A stretch of DNA of 64,000 bases, taken from NCBI RefSeq assembly GCF_024614185.1, contig NZ_JAHTLF010000024.1, forward strand, positions 186,025 through 250,024, written 5' to 3'. This DNA is from Nocardioides carbamazepini (GTDB lineage: Bacteria > Actinomycetota > Actinomycetes > Propionibacteriales > Nocardioidaceae). The notes beneath the pieces are model-generated. The model was not told where the DNA came from, did not search any database, and saw only the letters and a program-made list of their open reading frames with translations. This document shows, piece after piece, positions 8,419 to 16,866 of this stretch. The first letter of the stretch is position 1; every line of letters starts with the position of its first letter. The position numbers and the translations under genes were made by a program.

Positions 8419-8424
8419 TAGGCT
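8419..8424 (+). promoter_or_regulatory. -10 box of leaderless ku promoter
   Basis: TAGGCT ends 6 nt before the ku ATG, placing the expected transcription start on the A of the start codon. No good ribosome site precedes the ATG. A clear -35 is not visible. Confidence 0.5.
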
Positions 8425-8430
8425 CGTCCC

Positions 8431-9342
8431 ATGCGTGCGATCTGGAAGGGTGCCGTCTCGTTCGGCCTCGTCAGCGTCCCGGTCAAGCTCTACAGCGCGA
8501 CCGAGAGCCACGACGTCTCGTTCCGGCAGGTGCACGCCAAGGACGGCGGCCGGATCAAGTACCAGCGGATCTGCGCGATCGACGGCGAGGAGGTGCCGTA
8601 CTCCGACATCGCGAAGGGGTACGAGACCGAGGACGGCGAGATGGTCATCCTCACCGAGGACGACCTGGCCAACCTGCCGACGACGTCGTCGCGGGAGATC
8701 GCGGTCGAGAAGTTCGTGCCGAGCGACCAGATCGACCCGCTGCTCTTCGAGAAGTCCTACTACCTGGAGCCGGAGGGGACCGGCGCCAAGCCGTACGCGC
8801 TGCTGCGCCAGGCCCTCCTCGACGCCGACCGGATGGCCGTGGTCACCGTGGCGCTGCGCCAGCGGGTCACCACCGCGGTGCTGCGGGTGCGCGACGACGT
8901 GATCGTGCTGCAGACGATGATGTGGCCCGACGAGATCCGCACGCCCGACTTCAGCGTCGAGAGCGGCGAGGTCAAGGACGCCGAGGTCAAGATGGCCCAC
9001 ATGCTCGTCGAGACGCTGTCGGGCGACTTCGACCCGGCCGAGTTCAGCGACGACTACGCCGACGCGGTCGAGGCCGTCGTCAAGACGAAGATCGAGGGCG
9101 GCGAGGTGCAGCGCACCGAGACGTCGGCCAAGACCGGCGGCGAGGTCGTCGACCTGCTGGCCGCGCTGCAGCGCTCCGTCGAGGCGGCCAAGACGTCGCG
9201 CGGAGAGGCCGAGGAGAAGCCGGCCACCAAGAAGACAGCCGCCAAGAAGACCGCTGCGAAGAAGACCGCCAAGAAGACCACCGCCAAGAAGTCGGCCGCC
9301 AAGAAGACCACGAAGAAGGCGGCGGCGAAGAAGGCCAGCTGA
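8431..9342 (+). CDS. ku: Ku protein (NHEJ DNA-end binding)
   Basis: This 303-residue bacterial Ku starts MRAIWKGAVSFGLVSVPVKLY, the invariant family N-terminus, and has the ring-forming core to about residue 250. It would form a homodimer on double-strand ends and recruit LigD. The C-terminal ~40 residues are a repetitive Lys/Ala/Thr tail of the AAKKTAAKKT type, as in the extended tails of other actinobacterial Ku proteins that bind DNA nonspecifically. It is divergent from the ligase gene with about 50 bp between starts, so both directions may share a control region. Confidence 0.95.
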   Translation: MRAIWKGAVSFGLVSVPVKLYSATESHDVSFRQVHAKDGGRIKYQRICAIDGEEVPYSDIAKGYETEDGEMVILTEDDLANLPTTSSREIAVEKFVPSDQIDPLLFEKSYYLEPEGTGAKPYALLRQALLDADRMAVVTVALRQRVTTAVLRVRDDVIVLQTMMWPDEIRTPDFSVESGEVKDAEVKMAHMLVETLSGDFDPAEFSDDYADAVEAVVKTKIEGGEVQRTETSAKTGGEVVDLLAALQRSVEAAKTSRGEAEEKPATKKTAAKKTAAKKTAKKTTAKKSAAKKTTKKAAAKKAS

Positions 9343-9418
9343 CTTCTGTCGTCGGATCCCACGGTCCTCGTTCGTCACCATCGGAGCCGTTGGTTCTCCA
9401 CACCCGCTGATCCGGTTT

Positions 9419-9434
9419 CGCCTGTCCCCAGGCG
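9419..9434 (+). terminator. Possible terminator after ku
   Basis: CGCCTG and CAGGCG arms with a TCCC loop lie 77 bp after the ku stop, flanked by GGTTT on both sides. The stem is short (6 bp) and has no long U-run. Confidence 0.4.
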
Positions 9435-9481
9435 GGTTTCCGGTGCTTTGAAGTGTCGCGGGTGGGTGGGAGGATCCAGTC

Positions 9482-10786
9482 ATGGATCTCGGAACCACGA
9501 CTCGCACGACAGCCTCGCTGCTGTCGCGGCTGGGTGCTGGGGTCGAGGCCCGCAACCAGCTCCTCGTCGAGGAGTGGGCCGGAATCGTGGAATGGGCCGG
9601 CGACCACATCGTCGACAGCCCCGAGGGCGCGGCGACGATCACCGAGGGGTACCTCGACACCGGGGTCCCGATCGCCGGAGCGGGTGCGCCGTTGGTGTCG
9701 GAGTTCGCGTTGATGGAGCTCATCGCCGTCCTCGGCCGCACCCCGGACGGTGGACGGGCGTATGTGGGGCGGGTGATCGAGTGCGCCTGGCGCCTCCCCC
9801 ACGTCTACGCCGCCGTGGTCGCGGGCCGGTTGGCGCCGTGGCGGGCCGAACGGATCGCCGACCTCACCCGCCCCCTCTCAGCCGACGCGGCCGCGTTCGT
9901 CGATCGGCAGCTCTTCGATGCCTCCGGCGTCGGGTGGGCCCAGCTCGAACGACTCGTCGCCGAAGCGGTGATCCGGTTCGACCCCAAACAGGCCGAAGCC
10001 GAACGACAGGCCGCGGCCGACCGGCGACGGTTCGACCTCAGCGGAGTCGACGAGCACGGCCTGGTCCACCTCGACGCCCTCATGGACGCCGCCGACGGAC
10101 ACGACCTGAACCAAGCAGTCGCCCGACGAGCCGAGACCCTCGCGAAGCTCGGTGACGACTCGACGCTCGATGTGCGCCGCTCCAAGGCCGCCGCCGAGCT
10201 CGCCCGCCACGACCTCGCCCTGGACCTGCTGATCCCCGACCCCGACACCGAAGAGATCATCACCACCGTCCCCGGCCGCAAGGTCATCCTCAACGTCCAC
10301 ATCACCGACACCACTCTGGCCGGGGACAATCCGTTCGCGAACCCGGTGGGTCGGTGGGAGGAGGGCCGCTGCCCCATCACCTCGGCCCAGATCCGGGAAT
10401 GGCTGCGGACCAAGGACACCACGATCATCGTGCGACCGGTCATCGACCTCGCCGACCACCTCCCCGTCGACTCGTATGAGATCCCCGACCGTCACCGCAC
10501 CCGCGTGATCCTGCGGGACCACGCCTGTCGGTTCCCCCACTGCACCCGACCTGCGCAACGTTGCGACGTCGACCACGCCCGACCCTACGGTCAGGGCGGA
10601 CCGACCTGTCCGTGCAACGAGGTCGCGTTGTGCCGGCGCCACCATCGGGCGAAGACCCACTCCACCTGGCACTACGACATCGTCATGCCCGGGTCCTATG
10701 TGTGGACCAGCCCCGCCGGGTTCCGGTTCCGCGTCGACCACCACGGCACCCACCCCATCCACGCCGGACACCCGCCGGACGAGTAG
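9482..10786 (+). CDS. DUF222 / HNH endonuclease domain protein (13E12-like)
   Basis: This 434-residue protein has the helical DUF222 region over most of its length. It ends in an HNH nuclease motif near residues 360-393: CDVDHARPYGQGG followed by CPCNEVALCRRHHRAKTH, with the zinc-type cysteines and the DH and HH residues present. This family is multicopy in actinobacterial genomes (13E12 repeat proteins of mycobacteria). Its biological role is unsettled, with DNA-damage and mobile-element roles proposed. The ATG at 9482 has GGGAGG 8 nt upstream. A relative may begin at 63826. Unlike that gene, I find no SOS box here. Confidence 0.88.
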   Translation: MDLGTTTRTTASLLSRLGAGVEARNQLLVEEWAGIVEWAGDHIVDSPEGAATITEGYLDTGVPIAGAGAPLVSEFALMELIAVLGRTPDGGRAYVGRVIECAWRLPHVYAAVVAGRLAPWRAERIADLTRPLSADAAAFVDRQLFDASGVGWAQLERLVAEAVIRFDPKQAEAERQAAADRRRFDLSGVDEHGLVHLDALMDAADGHDLNQAVARRAETLAKLGDDSTLDVRRSKAAAELARHDLALDLLIPDPDTEEIITTVPGRKVILNVHITDTTLAGDNPFANPVGRWEEGRCPITSAQIREWLRTKDTTIIVRPVIDLADHLPVDSYEIPDRHRTRVILRDHACRFPHCTRPAQRCDVDHARPYGQGGPTCPCNEVALCRRHHRAKTHSTWHYDIVMPGSYVWTSPAGFRFRVDHHGTHPIHAGHPPDE

Positions 10787-10801
10787 CGACCCCGCCCCAC
10801 A

Positions 10802-10826
10802 CCCCGCGACCTCGATCGCCGCGGGG
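10802..10826 (+). terminator. Hairpin between convergent HNH and FHA genes
   Basis: CCCCGCG (10802-10808) pairs with CGCGGGG (10820-10826) around an 11-nt loop. It is located between converging genes and could terminate both directions. There is no U-run. Confidence 0.4.
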
Positions 10827-10857
10827 GTACAGGCACGTCAGGAGGCGTCGACGCCGG

Positions 10858-11214
10858 TCAGTCGGTCTCGGCCACCGCACGTGGCGGCGTGGCCGCCACG
10901 ACGTCGTACTCCTCGGCCGGCACGACCACCAAGGTGGCGCCGGTGACGGGCGGACCGCACCGGACCAGGCTCCGTCGCTCGATCGGATACTCGGTGACCC
11001 ACTCGTCGTCGGCATAGGTGCCGAACTGGCTGCCGCTGTCGACCAGCACCCAGCCGTAGTCGCTGGCTCGCAGCTCGGCGTGCTGGCGCGACACCGAGCC
11101 GGCCGTCAGCACGACGTCGGACTCGATCGCCCGGCCGATCCGGTAGACGTCCTTGCCGTCGAGGCGCAGGACCCGGCCGTCGACCTCCACCACGAGGCCG
11201 GACCCGCGGCTCAC
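10858..11214 (-). CDS. FHA-domain protein
   Basis: This 118-residue protein is almost entirely one forkhead-associated domain, a phosphothreonine-binding module. RIGRAIESDVVL, VSRQHAEL and DSGSQFGTY supply the conserved Arg, Ser, His and Asn-equivalent positions of the phosphopeptide site, although the usual loop Asn-Gly is changed to GSQFGT. Its start overlaps the stop of the kinase gene by 4 nt, so it is coupled to it. The obvious inference is that it reads phosphorylation by that kinase. No membrane segment is seen. Confidence 0.88.
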   Translation of the reverse strand: MSRGSGLVVEVDGRVLRLDGKDVYRIGRAIESDVVLTAGSVSRQHAELRASDYGWVLVDSGSQFGTYADDEWVTEYPIERRSLVRCGPPVTGATLVVVPAEEYDVVAATPPRAVAETD

Positions 11215-12530
11215 TCCGGCCCGCCCGATGCGGGGCGGCGGACCTGGACCGTGGCGTTACGGATCTGGATCCGCGCGCCGGCGACGAGCTCGATGGTGCG
11301 GTCCGGCTCCAGCAGGAAGTTCTGGCCACCCGGGTAGGCGACCGGCCAGGAGAAGTCGGAGGCGTTGTGCAGCCCCCACCGATCGGGGGCGTCGGGGTGG
11401 CGGCGGGCCTGGGCGAGCACCTGCGGATGGTCCACCCCGGAGGTCAGGTGGTCGGAGCGGATCGTGGCCTGCGGGCCGACGGCGACCGTGCGCCGTCCCA
11501 CGTCGAGGAGGTACGGCGGACGCACCTGGGTGCCGTCCTGCCAGCAGGTCACGCTGTCCTCCGTCGCGCTCCAGAAGTTGGTGGTGCCGCAGGTGGGGCA
11601 CGCCAGCATCCCGTCGCGGAGCCGGTCGAGGGCCTTGATCCACTGGCCCTCCGTGATCCGGGCACCCGGGTTGTCCATGCCGTCGACGAACGCCTGGACG
11701 AACAGGTCGCGCAGGAACTGCGGGTAGATGCTCCAGTACTGCTGCACGATCCGGGCCGGCCGGTTCGCGGCACGGGTGGGATGCATGCAGAACAGCGGAT
11801 CCGTGCCGAAGTGGGTCATCAGCCAGTCGGCGTCGCGCATGCCCGCGTCGGTGCGCTCGCCCTCGAGCGGGTGGCCCAGGAACAGGGAGTAGAAGAGCAG
11901 CACGGCCAGCGAGTGCCGGTCGGTGTCGGTGTTGGGGAGCGTGCGGTAGGTCGTGTCGCGGACCACCTCGGGCGCCATGAAGTACGGCGTGCCGAGCACC
12001 CGGCCGGTCCCGTTGTCGATGCCGACGTTGTCGTTGTCGCAGATCAGCACGTCGCCGTTGCCGGGGTCGAAGAACACGTTGCCGAAGGAGATGTCGCGGT
12101 AGCACAGGCCCCGCGCGTGCAGCCGGAGGAAGCTGTAGCTGAGCTGGCGGCACAGCTCGATGATCGAGGCGAAGGACACGTCGAGCGCCTTGCCGTCGCG
12201 GTCGGCGTTGAGGAGCAGGTAGCTGAGCTCCAGGAAGCGCGGGTGGCGCAGGTGCATCACGTAGCCGAAGCTCGGCTCGGTGCCGACCCGCGCCATGCTC
12301 AGGGGCCACAGGAACCGCTGGTGCGGTGAGCCGATCTCGACGAGCTGCTGCATCTCGTCGTACTGGCGGGCGGTGGCGCTCTCGGGCTTGTACCACTTCA
12401 GGGCGAGCGGCTCGCCGGCGTCGCGGCGCACCTCGAAGACGTAGCCCTGTCCGCCCTGGCCGAGCAACGACGTCACCCAGGCGCGCCCCAACGGCCCGAG
12501 GTCGACCTCGACGCCCTCTGCCAGCACCAT
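11211..12530 (-). CDS. Atypical protein kinase with C-terminal zinc-ribbon-like segment
   Basis: This ~439-residue protein has an N-terminal protein-kinase fold: glycine loop GQGGQGYVFEV (residues 24-34), lysine K45 in LALKWYK, catalytic loop YRDISFGNV near residue 146, and GTPYFMAPEV. The HRD is YRD and the DFG position reads DND, so the metal-binding Asp is kept but the motif is noncanonical. A CPTCG...TCWQDG segment near residue 310 resembles a small zinc ribbon. The last ~90 residues are beta-rich and may be a second FHA-like module. The ATG at 12530 has GGAGG upstream at a long spacing; 12557 is an alternative. It is divergent from vWA and PP2C genes and followed by an FHA gene. Confidence 0.82.
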   Translation of the reverse strand: MVLAEGVEVDLGPLGRAWVTSLLGQGGQGYVFEVRRDAGEPLALKWYKPESATARQYDEMQQLVEIGSPHQRFLWPLSMARVGTEPSFGYVMHLRHPRFLELSYLLLNADRDGKALDVSFASIIELCRQLSYSFLRLHARGLCYRDISFGNVFFDPGNGDVLICDNDNVGIDNGTGRVLGTPYFMAPEVVRDTTYRTLPNTDTDRHSLAVLLFYSLFLGHPLEGERTDAGMRDADWLMTHFGTDPLFCMHPTRAANRPARIVQQYWSIYPQFLRDLFVQAFVDGMDNPGARITEGQWIKALDRLRDGMLACPTCGTTNFWSATEDSVTCWQDGTQVRPPYLLDVGRRTVAVGPQATIRSDHLTSGVDHPQVLAQARRHPDAPDRWGLHNASDFSWPVAYPGGQNFLLEPDRTIELVAGARIQIRNATVQVRRPASGGPE

Positions 12531-12643
12531 GGCTGTGCCCGACCTCCGTACTCGCATTAGTGGACTCGTGACAGGCTATAACCTGAGCTGTTGGGGAAGG
12601 GTTGAAACCCGATGGCTTCGCAGACCGGAGGAAGGAGGCCGCG

Positions 12644-13345
12644 ATGAGCGACCGGCTCGGAGGCGCGCTGGCGCGCAAGCCGCTGCACTTCATCTTCGTG
12701 CTGGACGTGTCGGGGTCGATGCTGCGCGGTGGGCGCATCCAGGCGCTCAACAACGCCATCGCCGAGGTCCTCCCCCACCTGAGGGACGAGGCGCGCGCCA
12801 ACCCGCACGCCGAGCTGCTGGTGCGGGTCCTCGCCTTCGCCAACGAGCCGCAGTGGATCATCGAGGAGCCGACGCCCGTCGACCAGATCCACTGGAAGCG
12901 ACTCGAGGCCGTGCCGCGCGGCTTCACCGAGCTCGGCAGCGCGCTGCAGAAGCTGGCCGGTGCCCTCGACCACCTCGACGAGAGCCACAGCGCGTTCCCG
13001 CCGGCGATCATCCTGGTCTCCGACGGACGCCCCACCCAGAGCAGCGGCGTGACCTTCGCCGAGGGCCTGCAGGCCCTGCTCAACAACCGCTGGGGCGCCA
13101 CCGCCGTCCGGCTGGCGCTCGGGGTGGGACGCGACGCGGACATGCACTCCCTGCGCCGCTTCATCGGCGACGAGGACGTCCCGCTGCTGCGGGCGGACAA
13201 CCCCGAGCAGCTCGTCGAGTACATCGTCTGGGCGTCGAAGGCGGCCAGCAAGGTCGCCTCGCGACCGGTGGTCGGTCCCGGCTCCGGGGTGACCGCGGTG
13301 CCGCCGAGCCCGATCGGCGACCCGATCTGGAGCACGCTGGGATGA
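12644..13345 (+). CDS. von Willebrand factor A domain protein (TerY-like)
   Basis: This 233-residue protein is a single vWA domain. The metal-ion-dependent adhesion site is intact: DVSGS at residues 21-25, a Thr in GFTELGSAL and an Asp in VSDGRPTQ. There is no signal peptide, so it is cytosolic, as in TerY of tellurite-resistance systems. GGAGGAAGGAGG immediately upstream supports the ATG at 12644. The stop overlaps the start of the PP2C gene (ATGA), so the two are coupled. A TATAAC box at 12577-12582 could be the -10, though I see no matching -35. Confidence 0.87.
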   Translation: MSDRLGGALARKPLHFIFVLDVSGSMLRGGRIQALNNAIAEVLPHLRDEARANPHAELLVRVLAFANEPQWIIEEPTPVDQIHWKRLEAVPRGFTELGSALQKLAGALDHLDESHSAFPPAIILVSDGRPTQSSGVTFAEGLQALLNNRWGATAVRLALGVGRDADMHSLRRFIGDEDVPLLRADNPEQLVEYIVWASKAASKVASRPVVGPGSGVTAVPPSPIGDPIWSTLG

Positions 13346-14232
13346 CGGACCGGCCGGACTCCGATCCGGCGTGGACGACGCTGTCCGGTACGACGATCGG
13401 CTCGGTCCACGTCCGTGACCGGCTGCCGATCCAGGACGCCGTGCTCACCTGGAGCGACGACGCCCAGCGCCAGGCCGTCGTGGCCGTCGCCGACGGCCAC
13501 GGCCACCGCAACCACTTCCGCAGCGACACCGGCGCCGCCCTCGCGGTGGTCAGTGCGGTGGAGGAGCTGCGCCGCATCCTCCCCGACCTGGCTGCCGGCA
13601 CCGCTTCCGGCACCGCTGCCGACGCCCGCGACCGGCTCCAGCGCGCGGGCGCCGCGATCGTCGCCACCTGGACCGACAAGGTCCGGCACCACCTCGCGGC
13701 CAACCCCTACGCGCCCGCCGAGGACGGGCTCGGCGCGTCGGCGGACCCGCTGCGTGCCTACGGGTCCACCCTCCTCGCCGCCGCCGTCGCGGGCGACGTG
13801 ATGGTGTTCCTCCAGATCGGCGACGGCGACACCGTGCTGGTGGCGGCCGACGGCTCCACCTCGCGGCCGCTGCCCGAGGATCCGGACCTCGACGGCCTGC
13901 ACACCAGCTCCCTGTGCCAGCCCCGTCCCCTCGACGCACTGCGGGTCGGGGTCGTCGACACCGTCGCGGACCGGGTGGCGCTGGTCTTCCTGTGCACCGA
14001 CGGCTTCGGCCGCTCCCGGGTCGACGCCGACGGGTGGTGGCGTCAGACCGGCGAGCAGCTGCTGGAGTTCTCCCGGACCCGTGGCGTGGACTGGGTGCGC
14101 GAGCAGCTGCCGGAGTGGCTGGCCGAGCCCGCGCTCATCGGCGGTGACGACACCACGATGGCGCTGCTGGTGCGTGCCGACGCCGCGGGCGTCGCCCGTC
14201 CCGACCTGATCGACACCGTGCCGACTCCCTGA
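13342..14232 (+). CDS. PP2C-like phosphatase of the vWA/kinase cluster
   Basis: This 296-residue protein keeps the main PP2C motifs in a diverged form: QDAVLTW in place of the usual NED, VAVADGHGH, LQIGDGD in place of GDSR, LCTDGF and GGDDTTMALLV. It resembles the PP2C_2-type phosphatases seen with TerY-like proteins more than the classical one at 5065. It is translationally coupled to the vWA gene and divergent from the kinase. The natural inference is that it reverses phosphorylation by the neighbouring kinase. It converges on the next operon with only 7 bp between stops. Confidence 0.85.
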   Translation: MTDRPDSDPAWTTLSGTTIGSVHVRDRLPIQDAVLTWSDDAQRQAVVAVADGHGHRNHFRSDTGAALAVVSAVEELRRILPDLAAGTASGTAADARDRLQRAGAAIVATWTDKVRHHLAANPYAPAEDGLGASADPLRAYGSTLLAAAVAGDVMVFLQIGDGDTVLVAADGSTSRPLPEDPDLDGLHTSSLCQPRPLDALRVGVVDTVADRVALVFLCTDGFGRSRVDADGWWRQTGEQLLEFSRTRGVDWVREQLPEWLAEPALIGGDDTTMALLVRADAAGVARPDLIDTVPTP

Positions 14233-14239
14233 CGGAGCG

Positions 14240-15784
14240 TCAGTCGTCCGAGGGCCACCAGGCCTCGAGCTTGCCGAGGTCACCCTCGAAGCTCCAGGCG
14301 ACGCCGTAGCAGTGGCAGTCCTCGGAGTTCCAGTCCCAGTAGAGCGTCGCGGTCTCGCCGGTGCTGTCGAGGTACGCGTAGTAGCCGCCCTCGGGATCGC
14401 CCTCGCCGAAACGCCAGGTGCCGCCGTCGCCCCGGGTGGCCGCGTCGTCGTACTGCTCCTTGTAGTAGCGGCGGTCGGCCTTCATCTGCTTGCGGGTGGA
14501 GTAGCGGCCGACGGTGACCACGATGCCCTCGACGCCGGGCTCGCAGCTGCTCTCCTCGGTCTCGCCGGTGAAGTAGGTGCGCTGACGCGTGCAGGCCGCG
14601 ACGTCCATGTTGATGCCGATGAACTCGCGCAGCACGGGGTGCGCCGGCGCCGTCGGCTCGGTGACCCGGGGCGAGGTGTCGGTGAAGGTGGCGACGACCG
14701 CGTCGATCGTCGCCGTGCCCTCACCCTCCAGCTGGGCGGACTGCAGGGCGCTACGGCTGTCCCAGTAGACGACCGCGGGGTCCGAGGTGCCGCCGCGCTC
14801 GGGGTCGAACTCGTAGAGCGCGGTCGCGTCGTTGTCTGCGGTCATCGTGCCGGCGCGGTAGTCGAGGCGGGCGGTGCGGGCGGCGGTGAGTGCGGCGTCG
14901 TCGGCATAGGTGACCAGGCGCAGCGTGCCCGTGCTGACCGTGCACCGCACGACCTCGGTCTCCCCCGCGCCGGGCTCGTCGGCCTCGCAGTCGGAGGCAC
15001 CGGCGGTGATCCTGCTCGACAGCGAGCCGTAGCGCTCATCGATCGCCGCGGGATCGACGTCGACCGCGGGCGTCGTCGGACCGCTGGGCGTCTGCGTCCT
15101 CCGGCCGGGGTCCTCGTCACCGCCGGCCAGGGCGACGACGGCCCCGACGCCACCACCGACCAGGATCACACCAGCGACCGCCGCGGCGATCCAGGGCGCG
15201 GCGCCGCGCCTCCGCGGCAGCCCCGCACCGGGGCCCGGACCGGCGACGGGCGGGGCGTAGCCGCCGGGCGGGTACGCCGCGGGCGATGCGTACGGCGCCG
15301 GGGCGGGCACGGCGGTAGGCGGCGGGGGCCAGGCGGTGGGCGGCGACGAGTACGGCGCAGCGGCAGCGGCCGGTCCCGTGACCGGCGGTGGCAGTGGCCC
15401 CGTGGCCGGCCGGCTGGACCGGTGGCGCAGGACCACGGCGGCGGGCACCCGGCCGACGGCGTACCCGAGCACGGCCGCCGCCCAGCTGGAGGCGGCCAGG
15501 TCGTCGCCACCGCGGTCGCGGGCCAGCCGGGCCCCCGCCTCCTCCACGGCGCGGGCCGGGTCGGCGCCGCCGTCGATCAGCTCACCGAGGGGCTGCAGCA
15601 CGCCGAAGCGCACGGCGTCGACGAGCAGGTTGATGTCTCCCGTGGTCGCCTGCTCCTCGGTGAGGACGTCGTCGAGCACGCCCCGGAAGCCGGCCGCGTC
15701 GGCGAGGATGCCGGGACCGTGCTCCGCGACGAGCTCACGCAGCGCGTCGTGCAGCTGGCTCGGGCCGGCCCCGGCCGACGTCAT
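14240..15784 (-). CDS. Membrane-anchored protein with proline-rich linker, function unknown
   Basis: This 514-residue protein has three parts. The first ~130 residues are a helical domain (DALRELVAEHGPGILADAAGF...) whose pattern I do not recognise. Residues ~135-185 are rich in Pro, Ala and Tyr. A single helix at about 190-218 (PWIAAAVAGVILVGGG...) leads to an extracytoplasmic region with paired cysteines (SDCEADE, VVRCTV, AACTRQR, SSCEP, DCHCYG). The layout suggests a cytosolic sensor part and a secreted cysteine-stabilised part. Its ATG overlaps the stop of the ABC permease gene (ATGA), so it is coupled to the exporter genes and may be an accessory of them. It is not part of the phosphatase operon, which converges on it. 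Confidence 0.78.
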   Translation of the reverse strand: MTSAGAGPSQLHDALRELVAEHGPGILADAAGFRGVLDDVLTEEQATTGDINLLVDAVRFGVLQPLGELIDGGADPARAVEEAGARLARDRGGDDLAASSWAAAVLGYAVGRVPAAVVLRHRSSRPATGPLPPPVTGPAAAAAPYSSPPTAWPPPPTAVPAPAPYASPAAYPPGGYAPPVAGPGPGAGLPRRRGAAPWIAAAVAGVILVGGGVGAVVALAGGDEDPGRRTQTPSGPTTPAVDVDPAAIDERYGSLSSRITAGASDCEADEPGAGETEVVRCTVSTGTLRLVTYADDAALTAARTARLDYRAGTMTADNDATALYEFDPERGGTSDPAVVYWDSRSALQSAQLEGEGTATIDAVVATFTDTSPRVTEPTAPAHPVLREFIGINMDVAACTRQRTYFTGETEESSCEPGVEGIVVTVGRYSTRKQMKADRRYYKEQYDDAATRGDGGTWRFGEGDPEGGYYAYLDSTGETATLYWDWNSEDCHCYGVAWSFEGDLGKLEAWWPSDD

Positions 15785-16866
15785 GTGGTCTCCCAGCGGA
15801 ACAGCTTGGCGGCCAGCGCGGTGATCACCAGCGCGAAGGCGGCCAGGATCAGCAGCGGCACCACGGCCGCTCCCGGCCCCTGCCCGCGCACCATGACGTC
15901 GAGCATCCCCTCGTTGAGGTGCTTGAGCGGCAGGATGTCCGAGAACCGCTGCAGCCAGGTCGGGGCGGCGTCCAGCGGGAAGAACGACCCGCTGAGGAAG
16001 GCCATCGGCAGGACCAGGAAGTTGGCCAGGTTGACGGCGCCCTCGACGGTCGTCGCCACCGCGCCGGCGAACAGGCCCAGGGCCATGAAGCACAGCGTCC
16101 CGACGATGATCAGCGGCAGCGCCATCCACCAGGACCCGCTCAGCTGGAGCCCGAAGGCGACCGCCCCCAGGCCGATGAAGAGCGCGAACTGGACGAGCGC
16201 GACGGCCAGGGTGACCGTGATCCGGGCCGCGACGACGGTGCCCGTGCCGACCGGGGCCAGCTGGAGACGGCGCAGCAGCTTGGACTGCCGCCACCCCTGC
16301 AGCGTGGCCGCGGCGCCGAAGGCCGCGCTCATCGCGATCGCCCAGCCGAGCAGGCCGGGCGTGACGAACTGGATCGTGGTCAGGGAGTCGTCCTCGACCT
16401 GCTCGGTCACGAGGCTGAACTTCGGGGGCGAGCCGCTGACCGCGACATTGGTGCCGTCGACGAAGGCACGCAGCGTGCCCTGGGTGACGGCGGCCTTGAC
16501 CTGCTCGGTCTGGGTGTAGTGGGCGACGACCTCGTCGCCCCGTTGCTCCAGCGCGACGTCGGCATCCCCCTTGCGCACCTGCTCGAGCGCCTCGTCGAGG
16601 TCGTCGCTGCGGGTCACCTCGAAGGTGTCCTCGAACGCCTCCTTGGCGCCCTCGGGCAGCTGCTCGATCAGCGGCACGCTGCCGACCTGGATCATGTCGA
16701 CCTTCGACTGGTCCTGGCTGGAGAACAGCCCGCCGAAGAGGACCAGGAACATCAGCGGGAAGATCACCGCGAAGAAGACCGACGCCTTGTCGCGGAGGAA
16801 GCCGCGCAGGATGGCGACCGAGAGGGCCCAGAACGGGGACCGCCTGCTGCTCGTGGGGCGGCTCAT
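15781..16866 (-). CDS. ABC-2 type transporter permease
   Basis: This 361-residue membrane protein has one N-terminal helix (KASVFFAVIFPLMFLVLFGGLF), a ~170-residue extracytoplasmic region, and five C-terminal helices ending LAAKLFRWE. This is the classic ABC2_membrane_3 topology. PLDAAPTWLQRFSDILPLKHLNEGM before the last helix is a family signature. With the ATPase it would form an exporter of unknown substrate, possibly a drug or lipid. Start and stop overlap the neighbouring genes by 4 nt on both sides, giving a three-gene operon. Confidence 0.92.
   Translation of the reverse strand: MSRPTSSRRSPFWALSVAILRGFLRDKASVFFAVIFPLMFLVLFGGLFSSQDQSKVDMIQVGSVPLIEQLPEGAKEAFEDTFEVTRSDDLDEALEQVRKGDADVALEQRGDEVVAHYTQTEQVKAAVTQGTLRAFVDGTNVAVSGSPPKFSLVTEQVEDDSLTTIQFVTPGLLGWAIAMSAAFGAAATLQGWRQSKLLRRLQLAPVGTGTVVAARITVTLAVALVQFALFIGLGAVAFGLQLSGSWWMALPLIIVGTLCFMALGLFAGAVATTVEGAVNLANFLVLPMAFLSGSFFPLDAAPTWLQRFSDILPLKHLNEGMLDVMVRGQGPGAAVVPLLILAAFALVITALAAKLFRWETT

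Noticed and set aside
9440..9481. SOS box or leaderless promoter for the HNH gene at 9482
   Set aside because: No TCGAAC-N4-GTTCGA match; GAGGAT 6 nt before the ATG is better explained as part of the GGGAGG ribosome site.
12577..12582. TATAAC as a firm promoter for the vWA-PP2C operon
   Set aside because: The -10 is good but no -35 is recognisable at 16-18 bp, so I mention it only with the gene.
11257..14283. 1008-codon minus-strand frame across the signalling cluster
   Set aside because: It overlaps the kinase in another frame and is antisense to the vWA and PP2C genes, both of which have clear motifs, ribosome sites and overlapping stops and starts.
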